From Candidatus Pacearchaeota archaeon (lineage in GTDB: Archaea > Nanobdellota > Nanobdellia > Pacearchaeales > GW2011-AR1): a stretch of DNA of 8,573 nt. Positions 1-5,468 of the stretch are shown in pieces; the first letter of the stretch is position 1; each line of letters starts with the position of its first letter. Location of the stretch: the NCBI GenBank assembly GCA_003694055.1, contig RFLC01000017.1:1-8573 (forward strand), read 5' to 3'. The notes beneath the pieces are model-generated. The model saw only the letters and a program-made list of their open reading frames with translations. It had not been told where the DNA came from and ran no database searches. The translations under genes were made by a program, and so were the position numbers.

Positions 1-2655
1 AAAAACGAAAGCGCAGGAGGGTTTAACGAAACCTTGGTGTTTAATTTCAGTGTGCTGAACCGCTCAGATCTGAGTCAAGAGCTCCCGTTAAGCAACATTG
101 AACTAAGTGTTATTGCAATGCCTGTAAGCGGAACAAACCTAACCCGTGCAAGGCTAACGTTAACGCCAAACGCAAGCGATGTGGGAGAGTACACAATAAA
201 TGTCAGTGTGAGAGACAAAGATGGAGCGAGTGACTGGCAAATGTTTAACCTTACAATCTTCGCAAATAGCGCGCCAGTTTGGAACGAAAGCATGGGGAAT
301 GTTGTCGTTGTTTTAGTATACGAAAACAATAACACTTTCCTAAACTTCTCTGCGAATGTGACTGATCCCGATGGAGATGTGCTAACATTCAGGTTTGTCA
401 ACGACTCGAGATTTGACTCATTTTCCGACGGATTTAACGGAACAACAGGCGAGGCAAACTTCACACCAAACGATTACGATGTTGGGTATCACAACATAAC
501 TGTTTATGCCAGCGACGGATTTTTGGAAACTCCGAAAGAATTCAACATAACTGTTCTGAATGTGCATGACACGCCAATTATTGAAGACTTTCCCGTCGCT
601 GCGTTCAGCTCAAACTACACTGGAAGCACGAGTGCGGGCATAAATGTTTCAGAAGATGATGTTGTAACCCTAACTCTCTGGACTCAAGATGACGACATAA
701 AAATTCCGTCAAACCAAAAAGATTTTTACAATGAAAGTTTGCGAATCAATCTCTCAATCCAAGGACCCAATCCTAACTTGTTCAACTTCTCGCGAGGTAA
801 TGACTTCCCAGATCCGACGAACGCGCCGAACAGAACTGACTTCGTAGCAGTTTTCACTCCGAACAAATCAGATGTTGGGGTGTACAACATAACCTTGCAG
901 GTGCTGGACAACTCAAATTTGTCTGACACTATAAGCTTTAACCTCACGGTCTTGGAAACTCCGCACGCTCCATCAATCACTCCTGTAGATGACATCGTTT
1001 CTTCAATAATCGAAAGCATTTATGTTGATTTCAACTCTACCGATGTTGAGGATGTGAATGAAACTGCTCCAGGCTCAAACTTAACTTACACAATAATCAA
1101 CCTGACTGCAGGAGGAGACTTCCTAACAATCAACTCAACAACAGGAGTGATAAACTTCAGTTTTTCGCAAGCGAACGCGGGCGTGTGGAATTACACTGTG
1201 CGAGTAAATGACAGCTCTGGCCTGACTGACGAGGACAACTTCACACTTTACGTTTATGACTATCCGAAAATCATATTCCCTAACTCGAGCTTTGTGTTTT
1301 ACCTAGCTGAAAACACTAGCTCGGTGCTGAACTTTAGCGTCAATCACAGCGTTCAAGACAATTTGAATTACACGCTATACATTCGAGGACAAATGCGAAA
1401 CTCAACGACTGGATATGGCAATGGCACGAGTTTCCTATGGGCTTTCACACCCAACTTTACCGACGAAACAACTTGCACTGGAGCAGTGAACATCACGTTG
1501 AATGTTTCTAACGTTAAATTGAGCAACTCTACAACTTGGCAGGTAGTAATTAACCACACTAACTCTCCGCTTAATTTCAAGTCAAGCATACCGGATCAAA
1601 CTGGAACAAGTCCAATCACAATCTCGCTATCAAGCTACTTCTCTGATTTGGATGCGCAGGATGGCTGCAACAACCAAACAATTGGTTTTATCGCGACGCG
1701 CTTGAGCGGCGACAACATAAGCGCGAGTATTGTTAACTGGACATATCCCACTTCTCCGAACGCAACTTTCTCCTCTGCAAGCGAAGGAAGTGCAAACTTC
1801 TCAATCACTGCTTTCGAATACACCAACTCTAGCTACGACTCTGGGATTGTGAGCAATGCAACAAGCAACAATTTCACAGTCACAATAACCACCTCGACAA
1901 GCCAAACCACAACGACATCTAGCGGAGGGGGTGGTGGGGGCGGCGGAGGTGGAACAAGCAGAGGAGAGAGCACAATAAATCAAACTTTGCTTGTATCGTT
2001 AAAAATAATCACTCCCGGACCAGTTTCGTCGAAAAAGAAAGATATTCTTGTTATACCTCTAAAGCTTGAGAACAACGGCGAGGTGACATTAAACAACATT
2101 ATCCTTGAGGCGAGCGTTGCTAAAGATGGCAAACCTCGCACTGACTTGGTTGCAAGTTTCGACAAGAGCTCGTTTGACAAGCTTGAGCCAGGAGAAACGC
2201 AGGATGTAACTTTGGTCGCGAATGTTAACACTCAAGAAGAAGGTTTGTTTGAAGTGACAATAACAGCCAATGTTGAAGACCCTGCATACATGGATTGGGC
2301 AAAGGTTTTCATTGAGGTTAAAGAAAGCTTGAATGTCGAGGAGAAAATTCTTTTCACAGAGCAGTTTATTATTGGCAATCCTGAGTGCGCGGAGTTGAAG
2401 GAGGCGGTTGATGAGGCGAAGCAGCTGCTGGACTCCGGGGACGAGCATGGCGCGCTTGTTAAAGCAAACGCGATACTTGATGCGTGCAAGCGAGCGATTG
2501 CCCAGCCGCCGAAGGCGAGAACATTTGAGAAGCCAGAGGTAAAAATATTCAGAGCAGTAGCTATTGCGACAGCGCTCGCGATTTTTCTTGGAGTTGGCTA
2601 CTATTACTATCGAAGAATCCGACTAATGCGAAAGCTTAGCAAGTTTGGAGTTTGA
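1..2655 (+). CDS. Large cadherin/Ig-repeat surface glycoprotein, C-terminally membrane-anchored (5'-partial)
   Basis: The reading frame is open from base 1, so the N-terminus and any signal peptide lie upstream; 884 residues are visible. An internal TTG at 34 is not a convincing start. A motif of the form F/L-T-P-N-x-x-D-V-G-x-Y-x-I-T-V recurs near 160, 460, 853, 1162 and 1444 (the last two degenerate), about 94-131 residues apart, as in cadherin-like or Ig-like beta-sandwich repeats. About 55 N-x-S/T sequons are present, nearly all before position 1900. A Ser/Thr-rich stretch and ten glycines (1924-1953) follow, then a beta-rich CARDB/NEW3-like domain (about 1990-2330), a charged helical stalk (about 2385-2500), a hydrophobic anchor (about 2554-2610) and a short basic cytoplasmic tail. 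Inference: an externally displayed adhesion or envelope protein. No enzymatic motif is seen. Architecture is confident; ligand and role are unknown. Confidence 0.85.
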   Translation, partial: KNESAGGFNETLVFNFSVLNRSDLSQELPLSNIELSVIAMPVSGTNLTRARLTLTPNASDVGEYTINVSVRDKDGASDWQMFNLTIFANSAPVWNESMGNVVVVLVYENNNTFLNFSANVTDPDGDVLTFRFVNDSRFDSFSDGFNGTTGEANFTPNDYDVGYHNITVYASDGFLETPKEFNITVLNVHDTPIIEDFPVAAFSSNYTGSTSAGINVSEDDVVTLTLWTQDDDIKIPSNQKDFYNESLRINLSIQGPNPNLFNFSRGNDFPDPTNAPNRTDFVAVFTPNKSDVGVYNITLQVLDNSNLSDTISFNLTVLETPHAPSITPVDDIVSSIIESIYVDFNSTDVEDVNETAPGSNLTYTIINLTAGGDFLTINSTTGVINFSFSQANAGVWNYTVRVNDSSGLTDEDNFTLYVYDYPKIIFPNSSFVFYLAENTSSVLNFSVNHSVQDNLNYTLYIRGQMRNSTTGYGNGTSFLWAFTPNFTDETTCTGAVNITLNVSNVKLSNSTTWQVVINHTNSPLNFKSSIPDQTGTSPITISLSSYFSDLDAQDGCNNQTIGFIATRLSGDNISASIVNWTYPTSPNATFSSASEGSANFSITAFEYTNSSYDSGIVSNATSNNFTVTITTSTSQTTTTSSGGGGGGGGGGTSRGESTINQTLLVSLKIITPGPVSSKKKDILVIPLKLENNGEVTLNNIILEASVAKDGKPRTDLVASFDKSSFDKLEPGETQDVTLVANVNTQEEGLFEVTITANVEDPAYMDWAKVFIEVKESLNVEEKILFTEQFIIGNPECAELKEAVDEAKQLLDSGDEHGALVKANAILDACKRAIAQPPKARTFEKPEVKIFRAVAIATALAIFLGVGYYYYRRIRLMRKLSKFGV
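1924..1953 (+). repeat. Ten-glycine linker in the surface protein
   Basis: Ten consecutive Gly codons follow a Ser/Thr-rich run. All four Gly codons are used in mixed order, so the DNA is not a simple short tandem repeat. The tract separates the sequon-dense repeat region from the sequon-poor membrane-proximal domain and probably acts as a flexible hinge. Confidence 0.9.
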
Positions 2656-2677
2656 TTTTGCTGAGAAAGACGAAACA

Positions 2678-2693
2678 TTTTTCAATTGTTTTT
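2678..2693 (+). terminator. Probable T-rich transcription terminator of the surface-protein gene
   Basis: Two runs of five T (2678-2682 and 2689-2693) lie just after the stop codon at 2655 and before tRNA-Ser. Archaeal RNA polymerase commonly terminates at oligo-T in the non-template strand. The same AT-rich segment could also carry the tRNA promoter, so the assignment is tentative. Confidence 0.4.
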
Positions 2694-2706
2694 ATTGTGT
2701 AGAATT

Positions 2707-2790
2707 GCCCGGATGGCCCAGCGGTTACGGCGCGGGTTTGGAGCACCCGTTTCCCTTGTGGATTCCCAGGTTCGAATCCTGGTCCGGGCG
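2707..2790 (+). tRNA. tRNA-Ser (anticodon GGA)
   Basis: The fold closes fully by eye. The 7-bp acceptor stem is 2707-2713 with 2783-2789, with discriminator G at 2790. The D stem is 2716-2718 with 2729-2731, leaving a C-C mismatch at positions 13-22, and the D loop holds GG at 2723-2724. The anticodon stem is 2733-2737 with 2745-2749, and the anticodon GGA at 2740-2742 reads UCC/UCU serine codons. A long class II variable arm (2750-2765) has a TCC/GGA stem. The T stem is 2766-2770 with 2778-2782 and loop TTCGAAT. A G discriminator and long variable arm are serine identity features. There is no intron and no encoded CCA, so the 3' end must be added by CCA-adding enzyme. A GC hairpin follows directly downstream. 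Confidence 0.97.
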
Positions 2791-2802
2791 TTTGCGGCGC
2801 GG

Positions 2803-2820
2803 CGCGCGAAGTTTTGCGCG
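2803..2820 (+). other. GC-rich hairpin directly 3' of tRNA-Ser
   Basis: Positions 2803-2809 pair with 2814-2820 (seven pairs, one G-T) around loop AGTT. A competing pairing joins 2799-2807 to 2834-2842 over nine perfect pairs. This is the GC-richest part of the window. It could affect tRNA 3' processing or termination, or be the end of a structured RNA in the island. Function is unknown. Confidence 0.5.
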
Positions 2821-2850
2821 AGCTAGGCATGGAGCGCGCCGCCGTGAAAC

Positions 2851-3060
2851 TCAGAAATTTTGCAAGAGTGAACTACATTTATTTGTCTCACCAACTCCGA
2901 GCTGATGGGGTTTGCAGTCAGCGACAAAGATGTGCAAATGGTTTCTGCCGCCGCGCGTCGCCGCCACTTTGACGCTGACTTCCTTGAGATTTGCTCTAAT
3001 GCGCGCTCGCACAAGTTTCCCAACGCGCTCGCACTCCATAACTTTCCGTCGATAAGCCAC
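2851..3060 (-). CDS. Possible small basic protein, 69 aa, unrecognised
   Basis: A GTG-initiated frame runs 69 codons with strongly purine-biased first codon positions over the first 55-60 codons, as expected for coding sequence. The product is basic (many Arg/Lys), has a helix-like N-terminal third and then alternating hydrophobic strands around a TRGGRN turn. A TATA-like GTTTAAC (3082-3090) is centred 26 nt before the GTG, matching the leaderless geometry of other genes here, and an in-frame stop lies just upstream. Against this, the region is rich in inverted repeats and the complementary strand holds an equally open codon-aligned frame (about 2905-3075). I recognise no family. It could instead be non-coding RNA. 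Confidence 0.35.
   Translation of the reverse strand: MAYRRKVMECERVGKLVRARIRANLKEVSVKVAATRGGRNHLHIFVADCKPHQLGVGETNKCSSLLQNF
2916..2980. repeat. Imperfect 14-bp inverted repeat (stem-loop)
   Basis: AGTCAGCGACAAAG at 2916-2929 is complementary to 2967-2980 with 13 of 14 pairs; the only mismatch is 2924 with 2972. The 37-nt loop contains the GC block 2947-2965. A stem this long in about 300 bases is unlikely by chance and suggests a folded transcript. Confidence 0.65.
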
Positions 3061-3071
3061 TGCGTGCGAGC
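3002..3071. repeat. 11-bp direct repeat with an inverted partner
   Basis: CGCGCTCGCAC occurs exactly at 3002-3012 and 3024-3034, start to start 22 bp. GTGCGAGC at 3064-3071 is the reverse complement of the last eight bases of both copies. Either copy could therefore pair with the 3' element, giving two mutually exclusive 8-bp stems. Confidence 0.65.
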
Positions 3072-3185
3072 ATAGCTAGATGGTTAAACACAATCTTTAC
3101 TAGAAGTCACTCAAGAGAGAAATTCATCACCAAGCTAAAGTGGGGCTCTTAAGCAGCGCAACTTGGCCGAACTTTTAAATTAGGT

Positions 3186-3728
3186 TCAGCTACCTAACTT
3201 TTCAAAAACAATTTTTGTTCTGCACGGAAACTTTGCCTTTGCTTTCTCCAGAACTTTTCTCACGTTTCTGGCAATGTTCTCGTTTGTGCACGAAACAAAG
3301 AGAATTTCTTTTCCCCTTTTAACAATCGCTGCTCTGCCAATTGTAACGCCAAAAGAATGTTTCATTCCAGTCGAAAGCCTGTCCGCTCCCGCCTGACCTC
3401 CTGCTGCCTTGTTCTCGCGCAGAATGTGGTGGGGGTAGACTTTGACAGCAAAGAAATAGTTTCCCTGAGCTAATTTGTCGAGGGATTTGTTAATCAGCAA
3501 CCTCGCGGCTTCTAACGCGTTGTCCCTTATCTGCACATCTTCATCTGCCACTAATCTTAACACGCATGCGTGCTTCCCGTCGAGAAATGCGCGCTGGTCG
3601 CCCATGTTGAACTTCACAATCCTGTTCTGCGGAATGGTTTTTATGTATGCCTTTGACTTCTTGTTTGACTTCCTTGTGTAAGGCCTTGCTGGCCTTTTCG
3701 AGTAAGCAGAAGCTTTTCTAAGCGCCAT
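3186..3728 (-). CDS. rpl10e: 50S ribosomal protein uL16 (archaeal L10e)
   Basis: The 180-residue product matches the archaeal L10e/uL16 family over its whole length. It has a basic N-terminus with PYTRK (16-20), the conserved VADEDVQIRDNALEAAR region (60-76), and the hallmark YPHHILREN-K followed by GADRLSTGMKHSFG (98-127). A C-terminal region contacts RNA. uL16 binds 23S rRNA near the A-site/peptidyl-transferase centre and stabilises tRNA accommodation. The ATG at 3728 overlaps the stop of the upstream eL33 gene by one base and has a good Shine-Dalgarno GGAGGG six bases upstream, so it is the second gene of a two-gene operon and probably translationally coupled. Length is normal. Confidence 0.97.
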   Translation of the reverse strand: MALRKASAYSKRPARPYTRKSNKKSKAYIKTIPQNRIVKFNMGDQRAFLDGKHACVLRLVADEDVQIRDNALEAARLLINKSLDKLAQGNYFFAVKVYPHHILRENKAAGGQAGADRLSTGMKHSFGVTIGRAAIVKRGKEILFVSCTNENIARNVRKVLEKAKAKFPCRTKIVFEKLGS

Positions 3729-4006
3729 TATTTGCCCTCCTTGCTTTTGCTGTCAATAATTTCAACCTCGTCTGTGAGCGCTTGGCCCGGCAAACCTTTC
3801 TCAAAAATTGCTCGCACAAGACCTTTGTTTCCGTGCGGCGCGCTTATCTTTCCATTGATAATCTTTCCACCTGGGCTTTTCCAGCGGACAAGCTTACCAA
3901 CATACTTCTCAGCTTCTTTTCGACTAGACAATCCAAGGTCGAGCAAAAAATGCCTCTCGTGAATTGTCTTTCTTCCACGCCTGAATTGAACAACTATCGC
4001 CTTCAT
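3728..4006 (-). CDS. rpl35ae: 50S ribosomal protein eL33 (L35Ae)
   Basis: From the ATG at 4006 the product is 92 residues and carries the family signature in order: FRRGR (8-12), KEAEKYVGKLVRWKSPGGK (30-48), HGNKG (58-62), and EKGLPGQAL (69-77). eL33 is a small beta-barrel protein of the archaeal and eukaryotic large subunit that binds rRNA. A GTG three codons upstream (4015) would add M-L-R, but a TATA-like box centred at 4032 is 26 nt before the ATG, which favours a leaderless ATG start. The stop codon shares a base with the uL16 start. It is divergent from the gene at 4123, with about 115 bases between starts. Confidence 0.95.
   Translation of the reverse strand: MKAIVVQFRRGRKTIHERHFLLDLGLSSRKEAEKYVGKLVRWKSPGGKIINGKISAPHGNKGLVRAIFEKGLPGQALTDEVEIIDSKSKEGK
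3735..3740 (-). promoter_or_regulatory. Shine-Dalgarno site of uL16
   Basis: GGAGGG on the minus strand lies six bases before the uL16 ATG, inside the last codons of eL33. It supports internal initiation in the operon and contrasts with the apparently leaderless first genes of transcripts in this window. Confidence 0.8.
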
Positions 4007-4027
4007 ACGCAGCACTAGAAAATTCGA

Positions 4028-4036
4028 TTTTTAAAG
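4028..4036 (-). promoter_or_regulatory. TATA box of the eL33-uL16 operon
   Basis: CTTTAAAAA on the minus strand is centred 26 nt from the eL33 ATG at 4006, as expected if transcription starts at or next to the start codon. Confidence 0.65.
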
Positions 4037-4086
4037 TTTCCGCATCGTAACCTTTCTGACAAGCAACTGCATTCTTGGCACAGCAA

Positions 4087-4096
4087 AGTTTAAAAG
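4087..4096 (+). promoter_or_regulatory. TATA box of the gene at 4123
   Basis: AGTTTAAAAG is centred about 31 nt before the ATG at 4123, predicting a start site near 4118 and a leader of only a few bases. No Shine-Dalgarno sequence is seen. It faces away from the eL33 TATA box about 55 bases away. Confidence 0.6.
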
Positions 4097-4122
4097 AGTT
4101 GGTTTAATTTTCTAGCGGCACG

Positions 4123-4815
4123 ATGGCAAAGGAGAGATACTTTCTTGTTGATGGCGAAGCAATTGGATCGACGCTTGACTTGCTAGTAGCAGAACGTCCG
4201 CAGTTGCAAGGAAAGACTTTCATCAGGCAGCGCAGAGAAGCTGAAAGATTAGGTGCTTTCATTCTCACTCCACTTGAACATTTCATGTTGCGCAAGTATT
4301 TGGCTGAGAACGACCCTGTGACTTACGACTTTGTAACTAACGGCAGGGAGCGCTTGAATCAGGTGATTATAGCTTCTGGCTCCACATTAGTTGCCTACGA
4401 CTCGCCGGAAATTTGCAACGGCAAGTTCTCCTTAAAGCGTGGAAGGGATGTTTCTTATTTACTAGAATTTCCTTCAAATGAAGACCGCTTTGTCATTGAT
4501 GACATAAGCAGGTTCACGGGGCTCCCACTCCATGTGTTTCCCGACGGAAAATGCGAGAAGAGCGAAATGAATCCTTGGGGCAATAGCGAAACGCATCGAT
4601 TGGTTGTTAACTATGCTAGGTCTAAAAAAAGTAAGGGGAAGACTATTGTTCCAGCTCTGCATTCTTATTCTAGTACATGCACGCTTTACATCGACGAAAA
4701 GCAAGGAGTAAAAAGAGCTTTGCCTGAACTGGGTGTAAGGTTGTGCTACTATGCCGATGATGAAACTTTGGAGAGGCTTGAGTCTAGCAAATCAAGTCAG
4801 ATAGTTGTGGCGTGA
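4123..4815 (+). CDS. Conserved-looking soluble protein of unknown function, 230 aa
   Basis: I do not recognise this family. The frame is clearly coding: an ATG start, a TATA box at the right distance, and full occupation of the space between divergent and convergent neighbours. The protein has no signal peptide or membrane segment and looks like a mixed alpha/beta cytosolic protein. Residues 1-60 are rich in charge (FIRQRREAERLGAF at 33-46), followed by beta-type segments (VIIASGSTLVAYD at 81-93; YLLEFP at 112-117; RFVIDDIS at 122-129). Cysteines at 98, 144, 186 and 208 are scattered and do not form an obvious zinc site. A tRNA-splicing endonuclease was considered, but its catalytic Tyr/His/Lys motifs are absent. 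The gene appears monocistronic, with no close neighbour to suggest a job. Confidence 0.8.
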   Translation: MAKERYFLVDGEAIGSTLDLLVAERPQLQGKTFIRQRREAERLGAFILTPLEHFMLRKYLAENDPVTYDFVTNGRERLNQVIIASGSTLVAYDSPEICNGKFSLKRGRDVSYLLEFPSNEDRFVIDDISRFTGLPLHVFPDGKCEKSEMNPWGNSETHRLVVNYARSKKSKGKTIVPALHSYSSTCTLYIDEKQGVKRALPELGVRLCYYADDETLERLESSKSSQIVVA

Positions 4816-4857
4816 GTGCAAATTCTGATTGCTATCAAAGCTAAAGAGTAGGCAGAG

Positions 4858-5325
4858 TTAAATTGAAACCTTGCACTTTCTCTCTTTTGGAACGTAGTTG
4901 AATATCAATGTTCCGTTTGACTTGCCAACCCCTACAACATCGTTCCTGAACTTCAAAACCACATTGCCTTTTGGCGCGCGTTTCTCCAAGTCAAAACCCT
5001 CAAACCACAACTTGAGCTCGTTTTCATCCAACTCTACAACATGCTTTTTCAATTTGTCGCGCAAAAACGTGGCTGCGTCGAAGTTCAGCCGGATGCTCTT
5101 GTCGCGCGTGTTCGCAAGATATAAACCAACAGAATCTATTTCAGCTATCGACGATAAAACGCTTACCTCTGCCTCAGAGAAATCTCCGCTGTATGCTCTA
5201 ATCTTCTTCCTTCCGCTTGCAATCAATTTCAGTTCAGCCAACTCATCCTTCTCAATCCCGTACTCCTCGTAGAGCTCGTTCAAAACAACGCTCTTCTCAG
5301 CCAGCGATAAGAACTTTATCTTCAT
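4858..5325 (-). CDS. NIP7-like RNA-binding protein with C-terminal PUA-type domain
   Basis: The 155-residue length and two-part layout fit the archaeal NIP7/pre-PUA-PUA group. An N-terminal alpha/beta part (1-85) contains S-V-G-L-Y-L-A (65-71), which resembles the segment before the PUA domain in NIP7. The C-terminal part (about 95-150) reads V-V-E-L-D-E-N-E ... VVLKFRNDVVGVGKSNG ... NYVPKERK, the typical PUA pattern of a beta strand, a glycine-rich G-x-G-K turn and a basic P-K-x-R/K end. PUA domains bind structured RNA; NIP7 acts in large-subunit assembly. The match is by eye, and a stand-alone relative of the PUA domain on RsmF-type methyltransferases is the main alternative. A TATA box 25 nt upstream indicates a leaderless transcript divergent from FEN-1. 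Confidence 0.65.
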   Translation of the reverse strand: MKIKFLSLAEKSVVLNELYEEYGIEKDELAELKLIASGRKKIRAYSGDFSEAEVSVLSSIAEIDSVGLYLANTRDKSIRLNFDAATFLRDKLKKHVVELDENELKLWFEGFDLEKRAPKGNVVLKFRNDVVGVGKSNGTLIFNYVPKERKCKVSI

Positions 5326-5345
5326 TCACATTGGAAAGGAGAAGC

Positions 5346-5354
5346 ATTAATAAA
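5346..5354 (-). promoter_or_regulatory. TATA box of the NIP7-like gene
   Basis: TTTATTAAT on the minus strand is centred 25 nt from the ATG at 5325. No leader and no Shine-Dalgarno sequence are needed to explain initiation. Confidence 0.65.
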
Positions 5355-5438
5355 GTTATTTGAACCGCAAGTATGTGTTAGGGTGATTGCAAGCTCTATC
5401 TGGCTCGCCGAGAGAGTTGGAAAAGCCGTCGTAGATAA

Positions 5439-5447
5439 ATTTATTAG
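5439..5447 (+). promoter_or_regulatory. TATA box of the FEN-1 gene
   Basis: ATTTATTAG is centred 26 nt before the ATG at 5469. A second AT box, TTTAAA at 5448-5453, is too close for a leaderless start but could serve as an alternative. The region between this and the divergent NIP7-like promoter holds no other signal I can support. Confidence 0.55.
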
Positions 5448-5468
5448 TTTAAAGTTAGTTTTGTTTTA

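Larger units (their letters stand above)
2791..3185. other. GC-rich structured island between tRNA-Ser and the ribosomal operon
   Basis: This 395-base stretch has no secure gene. Positions 2791-3070 are about 55% GC, well above neighbouring coding sequence. It contains an imperfect 14-bp inverted repeat, an 11-bp direct repeat with an inverted partner, and GC blocks at 2794-2807, 2834-2844 and 2947-2965. Positions 3076-3185 are ordinary AT-rich sequence downstream of uL16 with no further signal I can support. The possible small protein at 2851-3060 lies inside it. Confidence 0.5.

Noticed and set aside
34..36. TTG at 34 as the start of the surface protein
   Set aside because: The frame is open to base 1 with similar composition, no signal peptide follows the TTG, and no promoter is seen; the gene is truncated by the window.
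2645..2905. Plus-strand frame of 86 codons across the tRNA
   Set aside because: It overlaps the whole of tRNA-Ser and has no plausible product; the openness is incidental.
2791..3075. RNase P RNA or SRP (7S) RNA in the GC-rich island
   Set aside because: Length and GC fit, and tRNA-Ser next to 7S RNA is known in some methanogens, but I find neither the SRP helix 8 motif nor the RNase P P4 and ACAGAA motifs, and the ends do not pair.
3100..3130. Minus-strand GTGATGA resembling a C box of a C/D sRNA (3124-3130)
   Set aside because: A TTGA follows at a roughly plausible distance but is not a proper D' box, and no CUGA D box or C' box follows; not a complete C/D RNA.
3475..3681. Plus-strand frames antisense to uL16 and eL33, and antisense frames in the surface gene and lysS
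   Set aside because: They are mirror frames of well-supported genes with no promoter or family signal.
4123..4815. tRNA-splicing endonuclease EndA
   Set aside because: The conserved catalytic Tyr, His and Lys motifs are not present.
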